Source: an uncultured Bacteroidia bacterium (GTDB taxonomy: Bacteria; Bacteroidota; Bacteroidia; Bacteroidales; F082). Taken from it: DNA of 64,000 nucleotides. The stretch spans positions 62,001 to 126,000 of the forward strand of contig CADCJI010000008.1 of NCBI GenBank assembly GCA_902801625.1. Direction: 5' to 3'. Each line of letters begins with the position of its first letter. The stretch's first letter is position 1. The position numbers were made by a program, and so were the translations under genes. Under the pieces are notes generated by a model. It was not told the DNA's origin. It searched no databases and saw only the letters and a program-made list of their open reading frames with translations. Positions 1 to 7,606 of the stretch are shown piece by piece.

Positions 1-70
1 CGTCATGGATGGAAATATCGACGCATTCCTGAAGGCATATTTGATGGAATTTGGTGGGAAGAAAGAATAA
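1..70 (+). CDS. C-terminal end of an unidentified protein (partial)
   Basis: The window opens inside a reading frame that runs from base 2 to a TAA at 68-70 and gives a protein-like tail ending GGKKE. Too little is left to name the family. The frame starting at base 1 is also open to base ~103, but it reads through the start of the next gene and ends less convincingly. The next gene starts 31 bases downstream, so the two may be co-transcribed. Confidence 0.4.
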   Translation, partial: VMDGNIDAFLKAYLMEFGGKKE

Positions 71-101
71 TAACTATACCAAACAAAACAAAACTACCAC
101 A

Positions 102-500
102 ATGAAAACATTAACCATCATCACCATGTTTTTGGCCATGCTTGCCAAAGACCCAACTCCAGCCATTCAACAATTTGTGAGCACCTATTTCCCAAAAGCC
201 ACCATCCTGTTCACCCAACGCGATGACGGCGAATACGAAGTAAGACTGAGCGACGGAACAGAAATCGACTTCACCCGCAAAGGCGAATGGAAAAACATCG
301 ATTGCAAGCACTCCAACATCTACACCAGCGTGCCTGCCGAACTTATCCCCATTGAGATTGCCAACTATGTGAAAGCCAGTTTCCCCGACGAAGACATCGT
401 CAAAATCGACAAGGACAGAAGAGACTGGGAGATTGAGTTGAGCAACCGAATGGAAATCAAGTTTGACAAAAAATTCCGAGTCCTCGAATTCGACGACTAA
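102..500 (+). CDS. PepSY-like (DUF2874 / BLIP-like) small protein
   Basis: A 132-residue protein. After a short hydrophobic N-terminus it carries two tandem ~50-residue PepSY-like halves, each with a 'YFP/SFP' helix end followed by a 'YEV.LSDGTEIDF' or 'WEIEL.NRMEIKF' strand pair. This is the pattern of the periplasmic PepSY-like family common in Bacteroidota. The ATG at 102 is preferred to one at 51 because the upstream codons are low-complexity Asn/Lys/Thr and the hydrophobic stretch begins at 102. The hydrophobic segment passes straight into 'KDPTPAIQQF' with no obvious Ala-x-Ala cleavage site, so export is uncertain. The function of the family is not established. A strong terminator follows. 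Confidence 0.75.
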   Translation: MKTLTIITMFLAMLAKDPTPAIQQFVSTYFPKATILFTQRDDGEYEVRLSDGTEIDFTRKGEWKNIDCKHSNIYTSVPAELIPIEIANYVKASFPDEDIVKIDKDRRDWEIELSNRMEIKFDKKFRVLEFDD

Positions 501-522
501 GGGTAATCACGAACCAACCATC

Positions 523-560
523 AAGCGGCTTGAATTCTTTCAGGTCGCTTTTGTTTTTTT
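523..560 (+). terminator. Rho-independent terminator after the PepSY-like gene
   Basis: A 12-bp stem (523-534 with 539-550, two G-T wobbles), a TTCT loop and a T-rich tail at 551-560. It separates the PepSY-like gene from cstA. Confidence 0.85.
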
Positions 561-593
561 GTGATGACTTTACAATATGTTTTTCAAAAAACG

Positions 594-601
594 TATTTTT
601 G
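594..601 (+). promoter_or_regulatory. Bacteroidota -7 box of cstA
   Basis: TATTTTTG fits TAnnTTTG and lies 22 bases before the chosen cstA ATG, predicting a leader of about 16 bases. No clear TTTG -33 element is present at the expected spacing. Confidence 0.5.
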
Positions 602-623
602 CAGCCATATAAAAACGTGTATT

Positions 624-2081
624 ATGATCACTTTCTTTATCGCTTTGGCCGTACTCATCCTCGGCTATTTCGTATACGGAAAACTCGTTGAGAAACTCTT
701 CGGTGCCGACCCACAACGCGCCACTCCCGCCACCACAATGTCCGACGGTGTCGACTATGTGCCGATGAAGCCTTGGCGCATCTTCCTGATTCAGTTTTTG
801 AATATTGCAGGTGTCGGACCCATCATTGGCGCTATCATGGGCGCACAGTTTGGCACGGCATCCTTCCTTTGGATTGTGTTGGGTAGCATCTTCGCCGGTG
901 CCGTCCACGATTACCTCGCAGGAATGATTTCGTTGCGCGACAAAGGGGCCAGCCTACCTGAAATCCATGGCACTTATTTGGGCAATGGTGCAAAGCAAGT
1001 CATGCGTGCTTTCACCATCATCTTGATGATTTTGGTCGGCGTGGTGTTTGTCAATACACCTGCCACCCTACTCAACGCACATTTCACACAGGGTTGGAAT
1101 CCTTATATCTGGATTGGCATCATCTTGGCTTACTACCTGATCGCCACCTTGTTGCCCATCGACAAGGTCATCGGCAAAATCTATCCTATTTTCGGCATCC
1201 TGCTATTGGGAATGGCTGTGGCCATCTTCGTAGCTTTCCTCATTTATAAGCCTGAAATCCCGGAACTGTGGAGCGGCATGCAAAACCGTCATCCCGATGC
1301 GGCCAACAATCCCATTTTCCCGATGATGTTCATCAGCATCGCATGCGGTGCCATCTCTGGCTTCCATGCCACACAGTCGCCTTTGATGGCGCGTTGCATG
1401 GTCAATGAAAAACAAGGCCGTCCAATCTTCTATGGTGCCATGATTACGGAAGGTGTCGTCGCCCTGATTTGGGCAGCTGCCGCCGCCTATTTCTTTGGAC
1501 CTGACAGCGTGGTGGATGTCAGTGGCAAGAGCGGTGCCGCCATCGTAGGCATCATCGCCAACACGTGGTTCACACCCATCATTGCCACCATCACCATCCT
1601 TGGTGTCATCAGTGCTGCTGTCACCTCGGGCGACACTGCCCTGCGTTCGGCGCGACTCATCATCGCTGACTTCATGCACTACGACCAAAAGCCCATCAAG
1701 AACCGCCTGATTGTGGCTGTACCGATGTTTGTTGTCACAGCCGCCATCTTGGTCTACAGCATATCCGACGCAAAAGGCTTCCAGGTCATCTGGCGTTACT
1801 TTGCCTGGGCAAACCAAGTGCTGGCAACGGTGACACTTTGGGCTATCTCAGTCTACTTGGCCAAGAACAAAGGCAAGATGTGGTATCTCATCACCCTCAT
1901 CCCTGCCCTCTTCATGACCATGGTGACGGGATGTTTCCTCTTCGTGGCCAAGGCTGCTGACGGTGGTTTAGGTTCCATCCTGCCCCGTCCCGTCGGTTAC
2001 GGCATCGGTGCAGCCATCACCGTGCTTGGGCTGGTGCTTTTTGTAATGTTTTTAAAGAAAAACCAGAAAACCCTATCGTAA
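624..2081 (+). CDS. cstA: Carbon starvation protein A (CstA), peptide/pyruvate transporter family
   Basis: A 485-residue, highly hydrophobic inner-membrane protein of about a dozen membrane spans with the CstA-family N-terminal signature (GPIIGAIMG near residue 65, HDYLAGMISLRDKG shortly after). It has the short ~480-residue form rather than the ~700-residue form of Enterobacteria. In other bacteria CstA-family proteins take up peptides or pyruvate during carbon starvation; the substrate here is unknown. The start at 624 is chosen because a -7 box ends at 601 and residues upstream of this Met are not hydrophobic. The stop overlaps the start of the following lipoprotein gene by one base (TAATG), suggesting translational coupling. 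Confidence 0.93.
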   Translation: MITFFIALAVLILGYFVYGKLVEKLFGADPQRATPATTMSDGVDYVPMKPWRIFLIQFLNIAGVGPIIGAIMGAQFGTASFLWIVLGSIFAGAVHDYLAGMISLRDKGASLPEIHGTYLGNGAKQVMRAFTIILMILVGVVFVNTPATLLNAHFTQGWNPYIWIGIILAYYLIATLLPIDKVIGKIYPIFGILLLGMAVAIFVAFLIYKPEIPELWSGMQNRHPDAANNPIFPMMFISIACGAISGFHATQSPLMARCMVNEKQGRPIFYGAMITEGVVALIWAAAAAYFFGPDSVVDVSGKSGAAIVGIIANTWFTPIIATITILGVISAAVTSGDTALRSARLIIADFMHYDQKPIKNRLIVAVPMFVVTAAILVYSISDAKGFQVIWRYFAWANQVLATVTLWAISVYLAKNKGKMWYLITLIPALFMTMVTGCFLFVAKAADGGLGSILPRPVGYGIGAAITVLGLVLFVMFLKKNQKTLS

Positions 2082-2593
2082 TGAGAAGGATTACATTGGT
2101 ATTGCCAATCGTTGTGGGGCTCTGTTGTTTTTCCGCTTGTCACAAAGTGGAATACGGAGGTCAAACGGGCAAAATCCTACATCAGAAATACGACCCTGCG
2201 CTGAACATAAGTTATAGTTATGCCGACTCCGTGCAGACTTGGGACACCCTCTATATTGATCTTGACCAAGACAAGACGACCGACCTGAAAGTCTATTTCG
2301 AATACGACATCCCTTTCATCCAAGCTATGAAAGATTGGCAGATTTGCATCCTCAGCAGCGACAACCCAAACATAACAGACGCTTATTGGTGGGAACGAGG
2401 CATACACGTTTTTTACGATTCCGTTCATCCGATTGCTGTAGTGCACAACACCGAGGATGGTGTGTATTACGGCTGGCTTGACGCCTATTCTTTCTTGGGT
2501 AGCGACGGGCAAGAAAGGGTCATCCGGTTTTATTTGAGAGAAAAAGCCTACTGTACCTGCCTTAATTACCCGCTCAAATGGGGTGAAAAATGA
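2081..2593 (+). CDS. Putative lipoprotein of unknown function, coupled to cstA
   Basis: A 170-residue protein with a lipoprotein signal peptide: hydrophobic segment then 'CCFSACHKVEYGG', with Cys20 the likely lipidated residue. The mature part is rich in Asp, Tyr and Trp and contains 'DLDQDKTTDLKVYFEYD', which could be a metal-binding or beta-rich region. I recognise no named domain. Its ATG overlaps the cstA stop by one base, so it is very likely translated from the cstA message, and a function linked to CstA at the membrane is an inference from that coupling. A terminator follows at 2601. Confidence 0.75.
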   Translation: MRRITLVLPIVVGLCCFSACHKVEYGGQTGKILHQKYDPALNISYSYADSVQTWDTLYIDLDQDKTTDLKVYFEYDIPFIQAMKDWQICILSSDNPNITDAYWWERGIHVFYDSVHPIAVVHNTEDGVYYGWLDAYSFLGSDGQERVIRFYLREKAYCTCLNYPLKWGEK

Positions 2594-2600
2594 CAACGAA

Positions 2601-2640
2601 AATGCCCGACTGGAAAACCAATCGGGCATTTTTCTTTTTT
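2601..2640 (+). terminator. Terminator after the cstA operon
   Basis: A 13-bp stem with one mismatch (2601-2613 with 2618-2630), AAAA loop, then TTTCTTTTTT. The reverse strand also has a short T run, so it may serve the convergent iorB gene as well. Confidence 0.85.
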
Positions 2641-2671
2641 GGAGACGCAAGCATTGCGTCTCTACAACAGA

Positions 2672-3241
2672 TTATTTCGTGGCCTGGGCATAACCGGCAC
2701 GCACGGCCTGGATGTTAAGGTCGACGACCTCCTGGCCTTTCTTGCCGAAGATGTGGGCAATGGCTTCTTCCACCTTCTCCATGGAGATGCCGAGATAAGG
2801 CACTGTGGCACCCAGCAGCACCATGTTGGAACGGGCCTTCAGCTGCTTGGCAATCTCGTTGGCATTGAAGGAAACGACATGCTCTAACTTACCCAATTCA
2901 GCATTGATCTTCTCCATATCAGGATAGTTGCTGATGTTAATGAAGGGATCATTATTGGTGATGACCCAGCCTTCCTTGCTCAACCAAGGCAGATAACGCA
3001 AGGCTTCCATAGGCTCAGAAGACAGGATGATGTCAGCATTGCCTTCCGGAATGACATCGGCGAAGATCTCGTTGTCGGAGATACGAAGGTGCGAGAACAC
3101 CGAACCGCCACGCTGAGACATGCCGTGAATCTCGGATTGTTTCAGGTTCATGCCCATATTGAGAGCAGCGTCAGAGATAATCTTGGCCACCGAAACGATG
3201 CCGTCACCACCCACGCCGCAAAGTACTATATCTTTTTTCAT
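2672..3241 (-). CDS. iorB: Indolepyruvate:ferredoxin oxidoreductase, beta subunit
   Basis: A 189-residue gamma-type subunit of the 2-oxoacid:ferredoxin oxidoreductase superfamily. Visible family marks are the N-terminal glycine-rich 'GVGGDGIVSVAKII' (residues 8-21) and 'SEIHGMSQRGGSVFSHLRI' (about 36-54), typical of IorB. With IorA it oxidatively decarboxylates aryl-pyruvates (from Trp, Phe, Tyr) to aryl-acetyl-CoA, reducing ferredoxin, in the cytoplasm. The gene lies downstream of iorA with a 156-base gap. That gap contains a small perfect hairpin (3378-3392) but no convincing second promoter, so I infer one transcript with iorA. Confidence 0.93.
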   Translation of the reverse strand: MKKDIVLCGVGGDGIVSVAKIISDAALNMGMNLKQSEIHGMSQRGGSVFSHLRISDNEIFADVIPEGNADIILSSEPMEALRYLPWLSKEGWVITNNDPFINISNYPDMEKINAELGKLEHVVSFNANEIAKQLKARSNMVLLGATVPYLGISMEKVEEAIAHIFGKKGQEVVDLNIQAVRAGYAQATK

Positions 3242-3377
3242 TTGCTTAAGTTTTTGCTGTTTAACAATTGTTTTATAGGATTGCTTCGCAAGAAATCTTT
3301 CAAAAATGATTCAAAATCCATCAAAAATCTCCATTGCTAATCCTGATTGATTTTTATATCGATTTTCTTCAGATTTC

Positions 3378-3392
3378 TTGGCCGCAGGCCAA
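3378..3392. other. Small perfect hairpin between iorA and iorB
   Basis: TTGGCC-GCA-GGCCAA, just past the iorA stop. With no T tract it is not a terminator; it could protect the upstream message end or set the iorA:iorB ratio. The rest of the 156-base gap shows nothing I can name. Confidence 0.3.
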
Positions 3393-3397
3393 TCCCA

Positions 3398-4978
3398 TCA
3401 CTTCTTCATGTGCTTTTTGAGTTCCACAATGCAGGTGCGATGCGGGATGATGACCGACACACCGTTGTAGTTGACCTCTTCTTCGATAATCTTCACGTTC
3501 TCTTCGTGATTCTTGGGCAACGGGATAATATCGCGGATGTGCTCCGGCTCGACACCGAGGCCTTCGCAGATGCGGCGAATCTTGTTGTGTGCCGATGAAG
3601 GCTGACCACCCGTCATGGCGGTGATGTCGTTGTCGAGGATCATGACCACAACGTTGGCCTTCTCGTTGACGCAGTCCATGAGGCCCGTCAAGCCACTGTG
3701 ACCGAAGGTACCGTCACCAATGACAGCCACGCTCGGGAAGATGCCCACCTCGCTGGCACCTTTGGCCATGGTGATGGATGCACCCATGCACACGGTGGTG
3801 TTGATGGCACCCATGTTGAAGCCCAAGGTGTAGCAACCGATATCACCGAACACCTTACCACCCTTATGGTTGGCCATAACCTCGTTCAGAGCGTTGTAAC
3901 TGTCGACGTGCGGGCAACCCTGACAGAGCGCAGGAGGACGGTTGGTAACCACTTCCGGCACCTTATACATTACCGGAACATCCATGCCGAGAGCCTTGGC
4001 GACCTTCTCTGCGTTCAATTCACCATCGCGGCGGATGGTCTCATCCAAACGACCCATGACATTCTTACCTTTGCCGAGGAAACCCTTGATATGCTCTTCC
4101 ACGAAAGGCTGACCATCTTCGAGGACGAGGATTTCGTCACACTCATCGTAGAGCTTGTTAATCATATCGTAAGGCAGCGGATATTGCGTCACTTTGACGA
4201 CGGGATACGGGCACTTACCGTCGGGGAAGTTCTCCATGAGGTAGTTGTAGGCGATACCCGTGGTGATGATACCGATGTTCTTCTTCGGGCCATCGATAAA
4301 TTTGTTGAAGCCCGAGGTCTCCGAAGCCTCAGTGAAAGCGGGCTGCTTGTCGATGAGGTCGCGATAGAGACGCTTGGCGTTGGCTGGCAGCAACACGAAC
4401 GACTTGGCGTCGGCAGGTTCGGTGAGTTCATTCTGCGGGCGAACGGGCTTACGCACCACGCCAGCGCGGCTGTGAGCCAGACGGGTTGGGATGCGGTAGA
4501 GCACTGGCGTGCCGAGTTTCTCACTCAGGTCATAGCCGTAGTGCACCATGTCGTAGGCCTCCTGTTGGTTCGAAGGCTCCAGCATAGGAATCATGGCCCA
4601 GTGACCGTAGAAGCGGCTGTCCTGTTCGTCTTGCGATGAGAACATGCTTGGGTCGTCAGCCACCACGACGAGGACACCTTTGGTGCCAATGATAGCAGCG
4701 TTCATGAAGGGGTCGCCACACACATTGAGACCAACGTGTTTCATGCAGGTCATGGCGCGTTTGCCAGCGTAAGCCACGCCGATGGAAGCCTCAAGGGCCG
4801 TCTTCTCGTTGGCGCACCAGTTGGCAATCACACCAAGTTCCTTGGCTTGTTTCGAGTTGATGACATACTCTGTGATTTGGGTTGAAGGCGTGCCCGGATA
4901 GCTGTTGATGGCCGAGCCGCCCGCGTCGATGAAGCCCTGTGCAATGGCCTCATCACCTAAAAGCAATAATTTCTCCAT
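3398..4978 (-). CDS. iorA: Indolepyruvate:ferredoxin oxidoreductase, alpha subunit (short form)
   Basis: A 526-residue thiamine-diphosphate enzyme. It has the N-terminal pyrimidine-binding domain ('GDEAIAQGFIDAGGSAINSYPGTPST'), the 'LCQGCPH' motif near residue 352 and the ThDP/Mg site 'GDGTFGHSGL...LDNDITAMTGGQ' near residues 421-455. Archaeal and many bacterial IorA proteins are over 600 residues because of a C-terminal two-[4Fe-4S] ferredoxin domain. This protein ends soon after 'PHRTCIVELKK' with only one of the cysteines, so the ferredoxin domain is absent and a separate electron carrier would be needed. The short form may be the rule in this phylum. The gene has its own promoter at 5082-5112. 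Confidence 0.93.
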   Translation of the reverse strand: MEKLLLLGDEAIAQGFIDAGGSAINSYPGTPSTQITEYVINSKQAKELGVIANWCANEKTALEASIGVAYAGKRAMTCMKHVGLNVCGDPFMNAAIIGTKGVLVVVADDPSMFSSQDEQDSRFYGHWAMIPMLEPSNQQEAYDMVHYGYDLSEKLGTPVLYRIPTRLAHSRAGVVRKPVRPQNELTEPADAKSFVLLPANAKRLYRDLIDKQPAFTEASETSGFNKFIDGPKKNIGIITTGIAYNYLMENFPDGKCPYPVVKVTQYPLPYDMINKLYDECDEILVLEDGQPFVEEHIKGFLGKGKNVMGRLDETIRRDGELNAEKVAKALGMDVPVMYKVPEVVTNRPPALCQGCPHVDSYNALNEVMANHKGGKVFGDIGCYTLGFNMGAINTTVCMGASITMAKGASEVGIFPSVAVIGDGTFGHSGLTGLMDCVNEKANVVVMILDNDITAMTGGQPSSAHNKIRRICEGLGVEPEHIRDIIPLPKNHEENVKIIEEEVNYNGVSVIIPHRTCIVELKKHMKK

Positions 4979-4980
4979 AT

Positions 4981-5018
4981 CTAGTATCTAAATTTCAAAT
5001 TTGAGATTCAAAATCATA
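4981..5018 (-). repeat. Heptamer-like array in front of iorA
   Basis: Read on the minus strand, the 40 bases before the iorA ATG fall into 7-base units beginning AAT (AATCTCA, AATTTGA, AATTTAG and related). This is a degenerate version of the arrays before pyrH, yajC and secA. Confidence 0.4.
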
Positions 5019-5022
5019 TCTA

Positions 5023-5037
5023 CTGAGCTTGTCGAAG
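5023..5037. repeat. REP core CTGAGCTTGTCGAAG in the iorA leader
   Basis: A single 15-base copy of the REP core found four times in the window (see 26218, 27984, 58191). It lies in the predicted 5' leader of iorA, between the promoter and the heptamer-like array. Confidence 0.7.
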
Positions 5038-5081
5038 TAAAGGTTTTACCTCTTCACAATCGAAGATTCTCAGATTTGGGA

Positions 5082-5112
5082 CAAAGATACGAAAAAAAAG
5101 CTTACTAACAAG
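5082..5112 (-). promoter_or_regulatory. Promoter of iorAB
   Basis: On the minus strand TTG (5111-5109), a 19-base spacer and TATCTTTG (5089-5082) match the Bacteroidota -33/-7 consensus. It lies in the gap between coaE and iorA and would give a leader of about 100 bases. Confidence 0.65.
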
Positions 5113-5119
5113 AAAAACT

Positions 5120-5704
5120 TTAGAATAACTTATGCAGGCGCATAATCTGTTCAAGGAGTGCCTCGTCTTCGTCGTCTTTTTCATGCCAAATGACATAATC
5201 GGCAAGCAGGCGCTTGCCTTCTTCAGGCCATTGTTTGGCCATGCGTGCTCGGATGGTTGCCTCATCGCAATGGTCGCGCTCCATGGCACGGCGCAAACGA
5301 GTGGCTTCCGATGCCGAAACCATCACGATGGAATCAAACCGTTTTTCCAAACGCTTTTCAAAGACCAATGCCGACTCAAACAAGACATATGGTGCATTTT
5401 GTTTTTCCATCCATCGCTCAAAATCGACAAACAAGGCGGGATAGAGAATGCCTTCCAAGTCGGATTGGGCTTTTTCATCATGGAAAATCAGATCTGCGAT
5501 AATTTTCCTATTTAACTCTTTATCAGAAAGATAGAACGCTTCTCCAAAACGCTTCTCCAATTGTTGGCGCACTTCAGGCAGGAAATACATCTGCTTGGCA
5601 GCATCGTCGCTGTTGTACACAGGAATACCCAAATGTTGTTTAAACAATTCGCAGACCCACGACTTGCCGCTGCCGATGTTGCCTGTGATGGCGATTTTTT
5701 TCAT
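5120..5704 (-). CDS. coaE: Dephospho-CoA kinase
   Basis: A 194-residue P-loop kinase that phosphorylates dephospho-CoA to CoA, the last step of CoA synthesis, in the cytoplasm. The Walker A 'GNIGSGKS' is at residues 8-15, followed by the family's 'DAAKQM' region and 'RRAMERD' lid. Its ATG overlaps the ybbR-like gene's stop by four bases (ATGA), so it is the last gene of the DUF1573-yajC-ybbR-coaE unit. The preceding pathway enzyme, coaD, lies about 31 kb away in the same window. Confidence 0.95.
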   Translation of the reverse strand: MKKIAITGNIGSGKSWVCELFKQHLGIPVYNSDDAAKQMYFLPEVRQQLEKRFGEAFYLSDKELNRKIIADLIFHDEKAQSDLEGILYPALFVDFERWMEKQNAPYVLFESALVFEKRLEKRFDSIVMVSASEATRLRRAMERDHCDEATIRARMAKQWPEEGKRLLADYVIWHEKDDEDEALLEQIMRLHKLF

Positions 5705-6669
5705 TGCACGATGAGGTATTCCACTTTATCGGGACGGGTGCTGAGGATTTGGACGGTGGGCGGCCATGAAGCAAGACGCACGTCCAGCAAAGGTTGCATG
5801 GCTTTCAGTTGCTGCTTGTCGACAGATACCGTAAAGCTCTCAGGAGTGATAGAGGTATAGTCGCGCATGGCCACGAGGCATTTCACCGTCATGGTCTCGG
5901 GGAAGAATCGCATCTTCAGGCTATCGGTCATCTTGATGGGCACTTCAACATCCATCTCAGTGAACTTCTCCACCTGCACATCTGCCTTCACTTCCTTGAC
6001 ATCAGAGTGAATGCGTCCGTCTAACAAGTCGAGCGGCACGGTTGCGCTAAAACTCTGACTTACATTGTCGCGGGTCAGCAGCTCCGTTTTCACCATTTTG
6101 ATAGAATCGACAACCTCTTGTGATCCAAAAACCGTCACTGATGAAGGATCGAGCATGGGAATCCCGTAAATATCATATTGGCGAGCCGTAGTAATGCGGG
6201 ATTGCAAAACGACAGGAACCACTTTCGACTTTAGCGCATCCATAGTGAAATAAACCTTCGCGTCGTTCATGGTAATGTCAGACGCGTTGATTTTGAGTTT
6301 TTCAGCCACTTTTTCGGCCACATACTGGCTGCTGAAAGAATAGGTATTGCCATTTTCAAGGCGAAAAGGCACTTCATTCAAGGGAATGCTGACAAAACGG
6401 TTGGGCTCACGGATCATCTTGTACCTCAAAGTATGGAAACCATCGATATTGAGCGACATCTTTACGGATTGCTCATCCGACGACACCCATTTATCGGTTG
6501 GCACCCCCTCCATCAGCACACGAAAAGTGGTCTGGGTGACATACACCTCCGACAATTTGACCAAAAACCACGCTGCGGTGGAGATGACCAAAAAAATGAG
6601 AAAAGTGAAGGCGGAATGCTTGTTGGTGCGTTCCACCTTCTGTTTGATACGATTCAACTCGTCCGTCAT
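5701..6669 (-). CDS. YbbR/CdaR-like domain membrane-anchored protein
   Basis: A 322-residue protein with one N-terminal membrane segment (about residues 21-42, 'FTFLIFLVISTAAWFLVKL') preceded by a basic cytosolic tail. The long extracytoplasmic part has the beta-rich make-up of YbbR repeats. In Firmicutes, YbbR (CdaR) proteins regulate the diadenylate cyclase CdaA; in Bacteroidota the gene sits between yajC and coaE and its partner is less clear. It is spaced 23 bases from yajC and overlaps coaE by four bases, so it is part of one operon. Confidence 0.8.
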   Translation of the reverse strand: MTDELNRIKQKVERTNKHSAFTFLIFLVISTAAWFLVKLSEVYVTQTTFRVLMEGVPTDKWVSSDEQSVKMSLNIDGFHTLRYKMIREPNRFVSIPLNEVPFRLENGNTYSFSSQYVAEKVAEKLKINASDITMNDAKVYFTMDALKSKVVPVVLQSRITTARQYDIYGIPMLDPSSVTVFGSQEVVDSIKMVKTELLTRDNVSQSFSATVPLDLLDGRIHSDVKEVKADVQVEKFTEMDVEVPIKMTDSLKMRFFPETMTVKCLVAMRDYTSITPESFTVSVDKQQLKAMQPLLDVRLASWPPTVQILSTRPDKVEYLIVQ

Positions 6670-6692
6670 GTCAAACCGCTCCGATGATTAGA

Positions 6693-7046
6693 TTAGGCTT
6701 GGCCTACGCGGCTGGCGTTTTGAACCAAGGCACTCTTCTCCACTTCCACTTCCGTGTTGGGAGCAAGAGAGATAACCACGGTGGTGTCCTTCACTTCGAC
6801 CACTTTACCGTGGAAACCACCGATGGTGACCACTTTGTCGCCCTTTTGCAGACCTTCGCGGAATTTTTGCTCTTCCTTGGCCTTCTTTGACTGTGGACGA
6901 ATGAAGAACAGCCAGAAAACGACGATGAGTAGGATAATAAAGATGAGGCTTGACCAAGGGGAGCCACCGCCTTGAGCGCCTTCAGCACCTGCTGCACCTT
7001 GTGTAGCTGTTCCGCCAAACAATAAGATTGTAAGTAAATTGTTCAT
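6693..7046 (-). CDS. yajC: Preprotein translocase accessory subunit YajC
   Basis: A 117-residue protein. It has a short Gly/Ala-rich N-terminus, a membrane segment (about residues 31-48, 'SLIFIILLIVVFWLFFIRPQ') ending in the characteristic 'RPQSKKAKEEQKF', and a small soluble domain with 'GDKVVTIGGFHGKV'. YajC joins SecDF at the Sec translocon of the inner membrane. The gene is preceded on the minus strand by a heptamer repeat array that runs almost to its ATG. Confidence 0.95.
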   Translation of the reverse strand: MNNLLTILLFGGTATQGAAGAEGAQGGGSPWSSLIFIILLIVVFWLFFIRPQSKKAKEEQKFREGLQKGDKVVTIGGFHGKVVEVKDTTVVISLAPNTEVEVEKSALVQNASRVGQA

Positions 7047-7052
7047 TTTTGT

Positions 7053-7087
7053 AGATTTAAGATTTAAGATTCAAAAATTAAAGATTT
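7053..7087 (-). repeat. Heptamer array in front of yajC
   Basis: On the minus strand the leader reads as consecutive 7-base units, mostly AATCTTA and AATCTTT with one 8-base unit, ending seven bases before the yajC ATG. The unit matches that of the pyrH leader. Confidence 0.7.
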
Positions 7088-7135
7088 TATATTTCCGAAC
7101 GATTCGTTCCTCACCTGTCGACTCCAAACTCTCAA

Positions 7136-7606
7136 CTAGTATTGGTCAGGTGTTTGCACTGTGCCCTTGATGCGTAGCGTGGTCTTTGCAGGATTGGTGT
7201 TCGACATCACCGTTAGGAAGCGGCTTTGGAAACCATGATGTCCTGCGCTGTTATACGTCACTTTGATATCGCCCGTCTTTCCCGGCTCGATGGGTTTGCG
7301 GGGATAGTCGCCCACAGTGCAACCGCAACTCGACCCCACCTCGCTGATAATCAATGGCATATTTCCCGTATTGGTGAAATGGAAGGAATAGGTCACCACC
7401 TCGCCCTGGAGGAGTGTGCCAAAATCGTGTTCTTCCTTGTCAAACTTGATGGCGGCTTGTTTATTGGAAGTTTGGGTAGCCGATTTGGGGCTGGTCACCA
7501 AGTCGGTGGAGAGATTGCCTTCACTTTTGTCATCACAAGACGTCATCACGCATAATGCCATAATGACAGCTGAAAGCAAATATTTGATATTCAGAAAGTT
7601 TTTCAT
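7136..7606 (-). CDS. DUF1573 lipoprotein
   Basis: A 156-residue protein: lipoprotein signal peptide with 'CVMTSCDDK' (Cys near residue 23) and then a single DUF1573 immunoglobulin-like domain ('FDKEEHDFGTLLQGEVVTYSFHF', 'SCGCTVGDYPRKPIEPG'). The 'SSCGCT' and following 'GKTGDIKVTYNS' are standard for the family, whose function is unknown. The start at 7606 is chosen because it begins the signal peptide and overlaps the upstream T9SS gene's stop by four bases (ATGA). It is part of the run to coaE. Confidence 0.88.
   Translation of the reverse strand: MKNFLNIKYLLSAVIMALCVMTSCDDKSEGNLSTDLVTSPKSATQTSNKQAAIKFDKEEHDFGTLLQGEVVTYSFHFTNTGNMPLIISEVGSSCGCTVGDYPRKPIEPGKTGDIKVTYNSAGHHGFQSRFLTVMSNTNPAKTTLRIKGTVQTPDQY

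Noticed and set aside
3378-3392. Terminator between iorA and iorB
   Set aside because: The hairpin is short and has no T tract.
3698-4639. 313-codon plus-strand frame opposite iorA
   Set aside because: Shadow; iorA has complete ThDP-enzyme motifs on the other strand.
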